Shown here: positions 46,044 through 54,806 of the stretch, one piece after another
Numbering within the stretch: the first letter of the stretch is position 1
Layout of the letters: each line of letters begins with the position of its first letter
The notes under the pieces: generated by a model
Database searches by the model: none
What the model was told of the DNA's origin: nothing
Seen by the model: only the letters and a program-made list of their open reading frames with translations
Assembly: GCF_024707105.1 (NCBI RefSeq)
Contig: NZ_JANQAJ010000011.1
Span: 817,488 to 881,487 of the forward strand
Reading direction: 5' to 3'
Length of the DNA stretch: 64,000 nucleotides
DNA from: Devosia ginsengisoli
GTDB lineage: Bacteria; Pseudomonadota; Alphaproteobacteria; Rhizobiales; Devosiaceae
Program-made: the position numbers and the translations under genes

Positions 46044-47570
46044 ATGGCGTCGCAGCCGGCTGTCATCGATGACGTCCGTTCCCAGATGGGACGGGACAGC
46101 AAGCGCACGGCGCAGAAGACCGTGCTGGATGCGCGCCAGCGCCTGACCTCGAGCTCGGGCACGCGCGCCGATTTCGATTTCGAACTGATGCACGATTATG
46201 CGCAGTCCCGCGTCAGCGCGGCGCTGCCCATGGCGGCCATTGTGGTCATTCTTTCCGTCGTGGCCAGCCTGTGGGTGCCTGTCGTCTTCACCTCGCTCTG
46301 GGCGGGGCTGGTGATCCTGAGCCTGTTGATCGTCGTGCTGATGGCGCGGCGGTTCAGGACCAGCGATCCCGCCAAGTTTAATGCCAGCCGGTGGACCACG
46401 ACTTTCGTGGCGGGCGAGATCGTCTATGGCCTGGCCTGGTCATTGCTGGCGCTGTTCACGCTGGTGGCGGAGCCGGCGACGCTGACGCCCGTGATGTTTG
46501 CCATGGTGCTGGTGAGCGTGGCGGCCAATGCCGTGGCGACGCACACCTTGCCCCCGGCCACGCTGATGAGTACGCTGCCGGTGACGCTGACGGTATCGGC
46601 CAATCTCATCGCGCTGGGCGGCACGCTCAACTACACGCTGGCCGCGGTGGCCATCTGCGGCGAAATCTTCTTCGTCTATCTCGCCCGCCAGTTGCATGGC
46701 ACGGAGCTCGAAACCATTTCGCACCAGGCGGAAAAGGATGCGCTGATCGGCGAGCTGGAAGAGGCCCGCCACATGTCGGACGAGGCACGGCGGCACGCCG
46801 AGCAGGCCAATATCGCCAAGTCGCAGTTTCTCGCCACGATGAGCCATGAGCTGCGCACGCCGCTCAACGCCATTATCGGCTTTTCCGAAGTGCTGAAATC
46901 GGAACTGCTGGGGCCGCACCAGGTGCCGCAATACAAGGAATATGCCGGGGATATCCATGGCAGCGGGCAGCATTTGCTGAACCTGATCAACGAGTTGCTG
47001 GACCTCAGCCGTATCGAGGCGGGCAAGTATGAGCTGAACGAGGAAGTGGTGTCGCTGGTCGATATCGCCGAGGATTGCCGCCGCATGATGGAACTGCGCG
47101 CCAAATCCAAGGGTATCGAACTGGTCTACAGCATCGGCGACAACCTGCCCAAGCTGTGGGGCGACGAGCGCGCCATCCGCCAGGTGGTGCTCAACCTGCT
47201 GAGCAACGCCATCAAATTCACCCCGCAGCATGGCAAGGTGGTGCTGGTGGTGACGCGGAGCGGCGACGGCGGGCAGTTCATCTCTGTCAAGGACAATGGA
47301 CCGGGCATTCCCGAGGATGAAATCGAGACCGTGCTGAGCTCATTCGGGCAAGGCTCGCTGGCGCAGAAGACGGCCGAACAGGGCGCCGGCCTGGGCCTGC
47401 CCATCGTGCAGAAGATCATGGAGCTGCATCAGGGGCGGTTCGACCTGTTCAGCAAGCTGCGCTTCGGCACCGAGGTGATCGCCACCTTTCCGCGCGCCCG
47501 CGTGATGGATGCGCTGGCGCCAGTGGTGGAGAAGCGCAACCGGCTCGAGATCTTCTCCGAAGCCGGCTGA
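46044..47570 (+). CDS. Membrane sensor histidine kinase (PleC/DivJ/PdhS-like)
   Basis: A 508-residue kinase. About six membrane helices lie between residues 55 and 215, then a coiled coil (residues 225-255), the HisKA box QFLATMSHELRTPLNAIIGF, and an ATPase with NLLSNAIKFTP, DNGPGIPEDE and GAGLGLPIVQKIM. The sequence around the histidine is close to the alphaproteobacterial PleC/DivJ/PdhS group that controls DivK and the cell cycle, though no PAS domain is seen. No partner regulator adjoins it; an HD-GYP gene follows at 63 bases. Confidence 0.9.
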   Translation: MASQPAVIDDVRSQMGRDSKRTAQKTVLDARQRLTSSSGTRADFDFELMHDYAQSRVSAALPMAAIVVILSVVASLWVPVVFTSLWAGLVILSLLIVVLMARRFRTSDPAKFNASRWTTTFVAGEIVYGLAWSLLALFTLVAEPATLTPVMFAMVLVSVAANAVATHTLPPATLMSTLPVTLTVSANLIALGGTLNYTLAAVAICGEIFFVYLARQLHGTELETISHQAEKDALIGELEEARHMSDEARRHAEQANIAKSQFLATMSHELRTPLNAIIGFSEVLKSELLGPHQVPQYKEYAGDIHGSGQHLLNLINELLDLSRIEAGKYELNEEVVSLVDIAEDCRRMMELRAKSKGIELVYSIGDNLPKLWGDERAIRQVVLNLLSNAIKFTPQHGKVVLVVTRSGDGGQFISVKDNGPGIPEDEIETVLSSFGQGSLAQKTAEQGAGLGLPIVQKIMELHQGRFDLFSKLRFGTEVIATFPRARVMDALAPVVEKRNRLEIFSEAG

Positions 47571-47632
47571 AATTTTTCGCTTAGTATAGCAGCAGTTTCA
47601 TATTATATATTGGCGCAGTTGGAGTATTCAAC

Positions 47633-48712
47633 TTGCGCGATTTTGCTGTGCGCGATGCGTTGCTTTATATCGTCGCCAACAACCCCAGGACTGAACAAAT
47701 AACCTTTGGCCGCAGCATTGGGGCCGAAACCATTGCCGTTGACAGCCTTGCGCCGGCCTATCTCGACGTTGATCCCAGCCTGGTATTCGACCTGGACCTG
47801 CGATCGATCGAGACCGTACGAAAGCTCAAGCACGCCCTGCCGCGCCATGGTGGGGGATGTCGCATATTCCTGATCGACCCGCATTCACGCGTGGCGGCCG
47901 TTCATGCGCGGGTATTGGGTGCCGATGCGGTGCTGCCTGCGTCGGCAAGTGCCGATGACGTTCACGCCGCGATGCGCGCGCATTTCGGCATCCGCCCCAC
48001 AAATGGCGTTGCCGATGTCGCGGTGCGCCAATCCATAGATTCCGGCGTGGATGCGATGAATGGCAGCTTCAACGCGCTGGCAGACGACCTGGCATTCAGC
48101 GTGGCCGGCGTGGATGCCGCCAGCGGGCAGATCGCCGATGCCATCAAGGATGTCGGCGTCCAGGAATGGCTGACGACCGTCAAAGGCTATCATGTGGGAA
48201 CGTATCAGCATTGCATGCTGGTTACCGGGATCGCCTCGGCATTCGGCAATGGGACGGGCATGGCACGCCAGGACGTCATCAAGCTGACGATTGCCGGCAT
48301 GCTGCACGATATCGGCAAGGCCGCCATTCCCATCGAAATTCTCGACAAGCCGGCGGCCTTGAGCGACGAGGAAATGACGATCATGCGCACGCATACCGTT
48401 ATCGGCAATGCGTATCTGACCAAGCGCAGCGACCTGAGCGCGGACATTCTGAGCAGCGTGCGCAGCCACCATGAATTGCTGGACGGCAGCGGATATCCCG
48501 ACGGACTGCGCGCCGAACAGATTGGCGACCTGACGAGAATTCTCACCATCTGCGATATCTATGCGGCGCTGATCGAACGACGCAGCTACAAGGAACCGCG
48601 AAGCCCGGCGCAGGCCATGACGGTTCTGGAAGACATGGCGGGTTCGGGCAAACTCGAAGCCAGCCTGGTTCGCGAATTTGGCCGGATCATGCTGGCAAAC
48701 CAGGCAGGCTAA
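47633..48712 (+). CDS. HD-GYP domain cyclic-di-GMP phosphodiesterase-like protein
   Basis: A 359-residue protein. The N-terminal 125 residues resemble a degenerate receiver-like fold (IFLIDPHSRVAAVHARVLGA) and lack obvious phospho-acceptor geometry. The HD-GYP domain has MLHDIGKAAIPIEILDKP and RSHHELLDGSGYPDGL, with the metal histidines, HD and GYP motif intact, so hydrolysis of cyclic di-GMP is expected. Start is a TTG at 47633 behind GGAG. Last four bases overlap cobT (convergent). It may be functionally linked to the upstream kinase. Confidence 0.91.
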   Translation: MRDFAVRDALLYIVANNPRTEQITFGRSIGAETIAVDSLAPAYLDVDPSLVFDLDLRSIETVRKLKHALPRHGGGCRIFLIDPHSRVAAVHARVLGADAVLPASASADDVHAAMRAHFGIRPTNGVADVAVRQSIDSGVDAMNGSFNALADDLAFSVAGVDAASGQIADAIKDVGVQEWLTTVKGYHVGTYQHCMLVTGIASAFGNGTGMARQDVIKLTIAGMLHDIGKAAIPIEILDKPAALSDEEMTIMRTHTVIGNAYLTKRSDLSADILSSVRSHHELLDGSGYPDGLRAEQIGDLTRILTICDIYAALIERRSYKEPRSPAQAMTVLEDMAGSGKLEASLVREFGRIMLANQAG

Positions 48713-49731
48713 TCTTCCTTTCCGCTCACTGCGGCGCTTTCGAAGGTCGCCATATTGTTGTGGAGGTGCAGGGCCGTTTTGGCGAGGACCGCGGCCAGCG
48801 CGGCGCCGCTGCCTTCGCCGAGGCGCATGCCGAGATCGAGCAGGCCCTTCTGGCCCATGGCTTCCAAAGCACGGGCGTGGCCGCTTTCGGCCGAGGTGTG
48901 GGCGAAGAGGCAGTGGTCGATGGCAGCCGGATTGACGGCGTGGGCGATCGCGGCGGCCGAGGTGGCGACGAAGCCGTCGACGATGACCGGGACCTTCTGG
49001 TGGCGGGCGGCGATGAGGGCGCCGAGCATGGCAGCAATTTCGCGGCCGCCGAGGCGGGCGAGGATGGCCAGCGGGTGGTCCAGCTCGCCGGCATGGTGGG
49101 CCAGGGCGCGATCGACCGCGTCGGCCTTTCTGGTGAGGCCGGCATCATCGACGCCGGTGCCGCGGCCGACCCAATCGGCGCCGCTGCCGCCATAGAGGGC
49201 GGCATAGATGGCTGCGGCGACGGTGGTGTTGCCGATGCCCATTTCGCCCAGGCAGATCAGGTCCGGCTTACCGGCAATGGCTTCCATGCCATAGGCGATG
49301 GTGGCGGCGCACATCTTGTCGTCGAGCGCGGGTTCCCTGGTGATGTCGCCGGTGGGCATTTCGAGCGCGAGTTCGAAGACGCGCAGGTTGATCTCGTGCA
49401 GGGCACAAATCTGCGAGATGGCGGCGCCGCCATTGGTGAAATTGGCGACCATCTGGGCCGTGACTTCGCGCGGGAAGGCGGAGACACCCTGATCGGTCAC
49501 GCCGTGATTGGCGGCGAAGATGGTGACCATGGGATTGTCGAGCCGGGGCTGCGCCCTGCCCTGCCAGCGCGCCAGGAATTCCACCAGACCTTCCAGCGCG
49601 CCGAGCGAACCTGATGGCTTGGTGAGTTGCGCATCGCGGGCGCGGACGGCGGCCACGGCGGCTTCGTCGCCATCGGGCGGCAGGGTCAGGAGTTCGATGA
49701 CATCGGCATAGGCGGGGCTGAGCGGGGGCAT
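48709..49731 (-). CDS. cobT: Nicotinate-nucleotide-dimethylbenzimidazole phosphoribosyltransferase
   Basis: A 340-residue enzyme that makes alpha-ribazole phosphate for the lower ligand of cobalamin. Motifs: LTKPSGSLGALEGLVEFLA, FAANHGVTDQGVSAFP, CLGEMGIGNTTVAAAIYA and the late catalytic Glu in GMRLGEGSGAALA. It is divergent from cobS with a 65-base gap, an arrangement common in Rhizobiales. No cobalamin riboswitch is visible in that gap. Confidence 0.96.
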   Translation of the reverse strand: MPPLSPAYADVIELLTLPPDGDEAAVAAVRARDAQLTKPSGSLGALEGLVEFLARWQGRAQPRLDNPMVTIFAANHGVTDQGVSAFPREVTAQMVANFTNGGAAISQICALHEINLRVFELALEMPTGDITREPALDDKMCAATIAYGMEAIAGKPDLICLGEMGIGNTTVAAAIYAALYGGSGADWVGRGTGVDDAGLTRKADAVDRALAHHAGELDHPLAILARLGGREIAAMLGALIAARHQKVPVIVDGFVATSAAAIAHAVNPAAIDHCLFAHTSAESGHARALEAMGQKGLLDLGMRLGEGSGAALAAVLAKTALHLHNNMATFESAAVSGKED

Positions 49732-49796
49732 GGCGAGTCGGTCTGGTTTTGGGTAGGAAGGTGCGGACTTGTTGCCGATCGCGGGACGAAAAGCAA

Positions 49797-50627
49797 TTGA
49801 ACGCCGAAGAGCCTGAAGTGAAACCGGAAGACCCCAGCAGCCCGCGCGCGCCGGCCGGCGGGCTTGGCCTGCGCGCCGATTTCATCATGGCGCTGCGGTT
49901 CTTTTCGCGGCTGCCGACGGGGGATTCGCTGCATCAGACGCCCGATCTGGGGCGGATCGCCATGGCGCTGCCACTGGCCAGCGCGGCCATCGGCAGCGGG
50001 CCGGCGCTGGTGCTGGTCGGCGGGGTGCTGGTCGGCTTGCCGAGCTATTTTGCCGCGGCTTTGGCCGTGGGCGCCATGGTGATAGCCAGCGGAGCGATGG
50101 CGGAGGATGCGCTGGCCGATGCCGCCGATGGCCTCTTTGGCGGGCAGACGATCGAGCGGCGGCTGGACATCATGAAGGACAGCCGGCACGGGACCTATGG
50201 CGTGGCGGCCATGTGCCTGTTCCTGCTGCTGCGGGTGACAGCGCTGGGAGCCGTTGCCGCTATCAATCCGCTGGCGGCGGGGGCGATGTGGCTGGCGGCG
50301 AGCATCGTCGCCCGCTCGGGCGCGCTGTGGGTGGCGGTGGCTTTGCCGCCGGCGCGGGCGGATGGGGCCTCGGCGACGGCGGGACGATTGCCGGGGCGGA
50401 GTTTTGCAGTCGGCGCGGTGTTTGCCGTGGTGCTGCTGTTCCTGCTGGGCGGACCAGCGACGAGCCTGGTGGGGCTCGGGGTAGCGCTGCTGCTGGCGCT
50501 GGCTATCATTGCCGGATGGACGGCTTTGTGCCGGCGGCTGGTGGGCGGGCAGACCGGGGACCTGATCGGGGCGCTGGGGGCACTGGTGGAGATCGCGGTG
50601 CTGGCAGGGTTGGTTCCATTTGCCTGA
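49797..50627 (+). CDS. cobS: Adenosylcobinamide-GDP ribazoletransferase (cobalamin synthase)
   Basis: A 276-residue inner-membrane protein that joins adenosylcobinamide-GDP to alpha-ribazole, the last step of cobalamin assembly. Hydrophobic helices run along the whole length, with MALRFFSRLPTGDSLHQTPD, the metal motif AEDALADAADGLFGGQTIER and MKDSRHGTYGVAAMCLFLLL. The TTG at 49797 is taken; GTG at 49818 is an alternative. It is divergent from cobT, so the pair supplies and uses alpha-ribazole. Confidence 0.93.
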   Translation: MNAEEPEVKPEDPSSPRAPAGGLGLRADFIMALRFFSRLPTGDSLHQTPDLGRIAMALPLASAAIGSGPALVLVGGVLVGLPSYFAAALAVGAMVIASGAMAEDALADAADGLFGGQTIERRLDIMKDSRHGTYGVAAMCLFLLLRVTALGAVAAINPLAAGAMWLAASIVARSGALWVAVALPPARADGASATAGRLPGRSFAVGAVFAVVLLFLLGGPATSLVGLGVALLLALAIIAGWTALCRRLVGGQTGDLIGALGALVEIAVLAGLVPFA

Positions 50628-50633
50628 GCAGTA

Positions 50634-50673
50634 GTGCCACGACCTCGTGGTTCGACAAGCTCACCATGAGGTC
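50634..50673. repeat. Short intergenic repeat (CCACGACCTCGTGGTTCGAC type)
   Basis: GTGCCACGACCTCGTGGTTC, then GACAAGCTCACCATGAGGTC: nearly identical to the element at 10131-10175, and placed in the same way just after a plus-strand stop (cobS). Confidence 0.75.
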
Positions 50674-50747
50674 TGCTGACGACTTGAAATTGCCGCAGCT
50701 ATTGCCTTTATCGTATTGATGAGACTTGCAAACCCGGAGGCGCAGGC

Positions 50748-51434
50748 ATGATCTTTATCGGCATTGCGCTGGTTGTCGCGGTCGGGCTGGCGTTGCTCAT
50801 CAGCACCGATGCGGGGAGCCTGGTGGGGCTGACGCAGGCGCAGACGGCGCAACTGATCCCGCTGCTGGTGATCCTGATCGTCATTGCCGGCGGGCTGTTC
50901 ACGCGGCGGCGCAAGGCGTCGGAGCTGGTGGGCAGCGTGCTGCTGTGGGTCGGCATTTTCGGTGTCGCGGCGGTGACCTATGCCTATCGGGACGAGCTGA
51001 CCAATGTCGCGGCGCGAGTGGCCGGGGAGTTCCGGCCGGAGGTTGCCGTGGTGAATGCCGAACAGGGGCTGGCGACGTTCCGGCGCGGCATGGGCGGGCA
51101 TTTCGAGATCAATGCGACGGTCAACGGCCATACGACGCCGATGATTTTCGATACTGGTGCCAGCGCGGTGGTGCTGACCATTGCCGATGCCGAGGCGGCG
51201 GGGATCGACACGGAGGGGCTGGCCTTCACCATTCCGGTTTCGACCGCCAACGGCACTGGGCGGGCGGCGCGGGTGCGGCTGGACCGGATCGAGGTGGGCG
51301 GCATCGTGCGCGAGCGGGTGGTGGCGTTCGTCACCGAAAGCGGGGCGCTGGAGACGAGCCTGTTGGGCATGACGTTCCTGGAAACGCTGAGCCGGTACAG
51401 CGTGACGCAGAATTCGCTGGAGCTGCAGGATTAG
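50748..51434 (+). CDS. Membrane-anchored retropepsin-like aspartic protease (TIGR02281 type)
   Basis: A 228-residue protein. Three hydrophobic segments occupy residues 2-20, 33-50 and 62-80; the C-terminal half is a single-lobe aspartic protease with HFEINATVNGHTTPMIFDTG and the catalytic DTGASAVVLT. Such TIGR02281/clan AA proteins dimerise to form one active site; their substrates are unknown. The ATG at 50748 lies behind CCCGGAGGCGCAGGC. It stands alone between the repeat and dusA. Confidence 0.9.
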   Translation: MIFIGIALVVAVGLALLISTDAGSLVGLTQAQTAQLIPLLVILIVIAGGLFTRRRKASELVGSVLLWVGIFGVAAVTYAYRDELTNVAARVAGEFRPEVAVVNAEQGLATFRRGMGGHFEINATVNGHTTPMIFDTGASAVVLTIADAEAAGIDTEGLAFTIPVSTANGTGRAARVRLDRIEVGGIVRERVVAFVTESGALETSLLGMTFLETLSRYSVTQNSLELQD

Positions 51435-51490
51435 CGTTAGCAACCCCTCGCTAATGCTAACGGACTGTTAGCATTGACGCGCGGGCGCGG

Positions 51491-52489
51491 CTAACTCGCT
51501 TCGGCGAGGCGCGGGCGGGTGACGGCTTCGAGGGCGCGGAAGATGACCGTAGAATCGGCGCCCGGCTTGCAGGCGTCAACGCTGAGGATCTGACGGAACT
51601 GGCGGGCGCCGGGCAGACCGTTGGCGAGGCCGAGCATGTGGCGGGTGATGGCGTTGATGCGCGTGCCCTCTTCAGCTTCGCGGTGGGCATAGGTGGCCAT
51701 GGCCTGCATGACGGCTTCGAGGGTCACCGGCTCGGCTGCGCTGCCGAAGAACCGGCGGTCGACTTCGGCCAGCAGCATGGGGGTGTGATAGGCGGCGCGG
51801 CCGAGCATGACGCCATCCATATGCGCCATTTCGGCTTCGGCGGCTTCGAGGGTTTCGAGCCCGCCATTGATCATGACAGGCAAAGGCGCGAGGCGTGCGC
51901 GGAGGCGATGGACACGATCGTAGTCCAGCGGGGGAATGGTGCGATTTTCCTTGGGGGAAAGGCCCTTGAGCCAGGCCTTGCGGGCATGGACATAGAGGGC
52001 ATCGACGCCTGCGGCCACCATGGCATCGGCGAAGCGGTCGAGGCTTTGCTCGGTATCCTGGTCGTCGATGCCGATGCGGCACTTGACGGTGACCGGGCGA
52101 GAAGTCGCTTCGCGCATGGCGCGGACGCAATCGGCTACAAGGTCGGGCTCGGCCATGAGGCAGGCGCCGAAGCGGCCGGACTGGACCCGATCGGAGGGGC
52201 AGCCGACATTGAGGTTGATCTCGGCATAGTCATAGTCTTCGGCGAGGCGGATGGCCTGGGCCAGCTCAGCCGGATCGGAGCCGCCCAATTGCAGGGCGAC
52301 GGGCGCTTCCTCCGCATTGAGGCGCAGGTGGCGGTGCGCATCACCATGCACGATGGCCGCGGCCGTGATCATTTCGGTGAACAGCAGGGCTTCTCGCGTG
52401 AGGAGGCGATGCAGATAGCGGCAATGCCGATCCGTCCAGTCGATCATCGGCGCCACGCTGAATTTCCGACTTCTTCCAAGATCGATCAA
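51491..52489 (-). CDS. dusA: tRNA-dihydrouridine synthase A
   Basis: A 332-residue FMN enzyme reducing uridines 20/20a in tRNA. It has FSVAPMIDWTDRHCRYLHRL (FMN and family start), EINLNVGCPSDRVQSGRFGA with the catalytic Cys, VKCRIGIDD and DALYVHARKAWLKG. The start is a TTG at 52489. The gene's 5' end faces a phage integrase only 170 bases away, and dusA 5' ends are a known target of such integrases, so the first dozen codons and the promoter may now be phage-derived while still encoding a normal protein. Confidence 0.95.
   Translation of the reverse strand: MIDLGRSRKFSVAPMIDWTDRHCRYLHRLLTREALLFTEMITAAAIVHGDAHRHLRLNAEEAPVALQLGGSDPAELAQAIRLAEDYDYAEINLNVGCPSDRVQSGRFGACLMAEPDLVADCVRAMREATSRPVTVKCRIGIDDQDTEQSLDRFADAMVAAGVDALYVHARKAWLKGLSPKENRTIPPLDYDRVHRLRARLAPLPVMINGGLETLEAAEAEMAHMDGVMLGRAAYHTPMLLAEVDRRFFGSAAEPVTLEAVMQAMATYAHREAEEGTRINAITRHMLGLANGLPGARQFRQILSVDACKPGADSTVIFRALEAVTRPRLAEAS
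52425..52475. other. Probable prophage attachment site (attL) in dusA
   Basis: This stretch encodes SVAPMIDWTDRHC of DusA. DusA-associated integrases are known to recombine within the conserved 5' part of the gene, which preserves the reading frame. The duplicate core needed to define it precisely is beyond the right edge. Direct repeats ATTTCCAACG (52577, 52587) and TTGTACCGC (52621, 52653) between dusA and the integrase could be integrase arm sites. Confidence 0.45.
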
Positions 52490-52662
52490 ATATCTAGCTT
52501 TCTCAATTCATTAGCCCCCATTTCCGCCCGCGTCATCGCCCCGGCGCGTCTTGGATCGCGTTAACCAATCCAACACATTTCCAACGATTTCCAACGGGTT
52601 GCTCGATATGGGTCGGCATGTTGTACCGCAAATGTTGAACCGAAAAAACGAGTTGTACCGCC

Positions 52663-53820
52663 ATGGGCTCCATTACCGAAAGACAGCGCGCGTCTGGCAC
52701 TCCCAGCTTCCTCGCGCAGATCATGATCAAGCGCGGGGGAAAAGTGATCCACCGCGAGAGCTTAACCTTTGAACGCCGGCCGGCCGCCGCGGCATGGATA
52801 CGCCAACGCGAGGCCGAATTGAAGCGCCCCGGCGCCGCCGAGCTCGCAGCGGAGCAATCGGCCGCAGATCGGGATGAGGACAATCCCCTGCTCGCCGACG
52901 TGATCGAGTATTATGTATCAACCAGCAGGAAGGCGCTCGGAAAGACCAAATCGCAGGTTCTCAGCGCCATCCAAAGGATGTCGATAGCCAAACATCGATG
53001 CCGGGCCGTAGGGAGCCCGCAGATCATCGAGTGGCTTGAGGAGCTCGCCGCCGGGGGCAGGCACAAGTCCACGGTCGGCAGCTATCTCAGCCACCTCGCG
53101 GCGATTGCCCGCATCGCTAAGCCCGCCTGGAATGTGCCCCTCGACTATCAAGCCGTCGTGGATGCCCGGATCGTGGCTTCTCGCCTTGGGTTGATCGGCA
53201 AATCGAAAAAACGCACCCGCCGCCCGACGCTCGCCGAGCTGGCAGCAATCCTGACGCATCTAAACGCTCGCCCACGGGGCAATTACAGAGGCGCGGTCCC
53301 CGTCTCGATCATTGTGCTTTTCGCCATCTTCTCCACGCGCCGGCTCGACGAAATATGCCGCATCCGATGGGAAGATTTCGAACCCCAAAATAGCCGCGTC
53401 CTCGTTCGGGACATGAAGAACCCCGGCGAAAAGGAGGGCAACGATGTGTGGGTGACTTTGCCGCCGGAAGCGGTCGAGATCATCCAGATGATGCCGCGAG
53501 GCCACGAGCGCATCTTCCCGCATAACGGCGATAGCGTCAGCGCGGCATTCACCCGCGCTTGCCCCATGGTCGGCGTCGTCGATCTACGCTTTCACGATAT
53601 GCGCCACGAAGGCGTCAGCCGCCTCTTTGAAATGGGGTGGAAAATCCCCGATGCGGCGCTCGTCTCGGGGCACCGATCCTGGTCATCGTTGCAGCGCTAC
53701 TCGCATATCCGACAGTCAGGAGATAAGTACGCAAACTGGCCGTGGCGGTCGTACATCACGAAGCGGCCGGCGCAAATCCTGACGCTCGATCGGCGTTGCA
53801 AAGAGAGGAAAGCAGCATGA
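52663..53820 (+). CDS. int: Phage tyrosine-type integrase (dusA-associated)
   Basis: A 385-residue site-specific recombinase. The N-terminal arm/core-binding part (ERQRASGTPSFLAQIMIKRG, then NPLLADVIEYYVSTSRKALG) precedes the catalytic domain, with Arg in FSTRRLDEICRIRW, His-x-x-Arg in FHDMRHEGVSRL, His in SGHRSWSSL and the nucleophilic Tyr in LQRYSHI. Position right at the dusA 5' end identifies its target. The ATG at 52663 is used. Its stop overlaps a 37-codon gene (ATGA). Confidence 0.95.
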   Translation: MGSITERQRASGTPSFLAQIMIKRGGKVIHRESLTFERRPAAAAWIRQREAELKRPGAAELAAEQSAADRDEDNPLLADVIEYYVSTSRKALGKTKSQVLSAIQRMSIAKHRCRAVGSPQIIEWLEELAAGGRHKSTVGSYLSHLAAIARIAKPAWNVPLDYQAVVDARIVASRLGLIGKSKKRTRRPTLAELAAILTHLNARPRGNYRGAVPVSIIVLFAIFSTRRLDEICRIRWEDFEPQNSRVLVRDMKNPGEKEGNDVWVTLPPEAVEIIQMMPRGHERIFPHNGDSVSAAFTRACPMVGVVDLRFHDMRHEGVSRLFEMGWKIPDAALVSGHRSWSSLQRYSHIRQSGDKYANWPWRSYITKRPAQILTLDRRCKERKAA

Positions 53821-53930
53821 GGGGACTAGGCCCATTCAACAGCAAATGGTGGTTTGCAATGCTGACGATTGGCTCCGCCATCTTCGTTCTATGGGCGATC
53901 TCTCAGGCCGCTCAGATGATCCTTCCCTAA
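53817..53930 (+). CDS. Small single-membrane-segment phage protein
   Basis: A 37-residue protein, MRGLGPFNSKWWFAMLTIGS followed by the rest of a membrane helix (AIFVLWAISQAAQMILP). The ATG overlaps the integrase stop and follows AGAGAGGAAAGC, a good ribosome site, so it is co-translated with the integrase. No family is recognised; size, coupling and hydrophobicity suggest a small membrane protein of the lysogeny module. Real but uncertain. Confidence 0.6.
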   Translation: MRGLGPFNSKWWFAMLTIGSAIFVLWAISQAAQMILP

Positions 53931-53948
53931 AAAGAAGGCACAAAAAAA

Positions 53949-53974
53949 GGCCCCAGCGCCGAAGCGCTGGGGCC
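53949..53974 (-). terminator. Strong terminator at the end of the phage late operon
   Basis: A perfect 11-bp stem GGCCCCAGCGC / GCGCTGGGGCC with a tetraloop is followed on the minus strand by TTTTTTTG. A second hairpin (GCTCCCGGC / GCCGGGAGC, 53993-54021) lies just before it in the direction of transcription. Confidence 0.9.
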
Positions 53975-54082
53975 AGTTGGTCGGGAAAGGATGCTCCCGG
54001 CGCCCGAAGGCGGCCGGGAGCTGCGCTCAACCCCATATCGCGCCGATCCGCCAAGACGGCGCAGCACAGGGGATCGCAAGGG

Positions 54083-54496
54083 CTAGGGCTCGGATAGAGC
54101 CAAAGGGAATACGGCGGGGCTGCTGGACTGGCGCTCGATGCGCTGCAATATCTCCCGCACCACCCGGATATCGCCCGATTGCTGAGCGACGGCCGATTGC
54201 AGGTCGGAGAGCCCGCGCGATATCGCCGCGTTGGTCGTTTCCGCCGCGCCGAGCCGGTATGTCAGGTTGTCGATCTGGCGGGCGGCGGTTTCGACGGCGG
54301 ATATGCGCAGGTTCGTCGCATCCCGATAGGCGATGAAATCCGTCCGGGTCTGAGAGACCTCCGCCATGAACTGCCCGTATGCCACAGCCAGGCCGACGAG
54401 CGTGATGGCAAATCCAACGACCGAGACGATGGTGTTGATATTCCACTCTTTCTTCGGCGGGGGGATGTTCATGGGGTCGCTCGCTGCTTTGTTCAC
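54083..54496 (-). CDS. Phage protein with one membrane helix and a coiled coil (possible holin-like or lysis accessory)
   Basis: A 137-residue protein: a short polar N-terminus, one membrane helix (INTIVSVVGFAITLVGLAVA, residues about 19-40), then a long heptad-rich region (VSQTRTDFIAYRDATNLRIS and following). It is the last gene of the late operon, after the spanins. No family is recognised. Location in the lysis cassette makes a holin-type or spanin-related role possible; one helix plus a coiled coil outside is not a classical holin. An internal ATG (residue 9) could also be the start. Confidence 0.7.
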   Translation of the reverse strand: MNKAASDPMNIPPPKKEWNINTIVSVVGFAITLVGLAVAYGQFMAEVSQTRTDFIAYRDATNLRISAVETAARQIDNLTYRLGAAETTNAAISRGLSDLQSAVAQQSGDIRVVREILQRIERQSSSPAVFPLALSEP

Positions 54497-54524
54497 GGTG
54501 GGGCAGTCCCTTGGGATAGTCGGC

Positions 54525-54806
54525 CTACTCGATGGTGCCGTAGTTGGTCCTCAGGGCCTCATACCAAGCCCCGAAATCGGTGATCCGCCCGTTGGCCCCG
54601 TCGAGGGCGACGAGGCATTGCCCGGCCAGGGCCTTGGGGCTCTGGCCGAGGGCGATCGCAGGGGGCAGCACTGGCGAGAACTGCGCCGGCCGAGCAGGCA
54701 GATTGACGACAACAGCCTGCCTAGCGGACAAGCCCGCGCAGGCTGTCAACATCGGCAGGACCAAGCAGGCAAATATCAGGCTCGCCGCCCGCGATTGATT
54801 GCTCAT
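54525..54806 (-). CDS. Outer-membrane spanin subunit (Rz1-like lipoprotein)
   Basis: A 93-residue lipoprotein: signal sequence with lipobox LTAC (ASLIFACLVLPMLTACAG), then a Pro-rich segment (VVVNLPARPAQFSPVLPPAI) as in Rz1 proteins. Its first 86 bases overlap the end of the inner-membrane spanin gene in another frame, the classic Rz/Rz1 layout. Spanins fuse inner and outer membranes at the end of lysis. The ATG at 54806 gives a proper lipoprotein signal; upstream sequence in this frame is not coding. Confidence 0.85.
   Translation of the reverse strand: MSNQSRAASLIFACLVLPMLTACAGLSARQAVVVNLPARPAQFSPVLPPAIALGQSPKALAGQCLVALDGANGRITDFGAWYEALRTNYGTIE

Noticed and set aside
49732..49796. Cobalamin riboswitch between cobT and cobS
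   Set aside because: The 65-base gap is too short for the about 200-base element and no B12-box-like sequence is seen.
52500..52660. A tRNA gene serving as phage attachment site
   Set aside because: No cloverleaf is visible between dusA and the integrase; the target is dusA itself.
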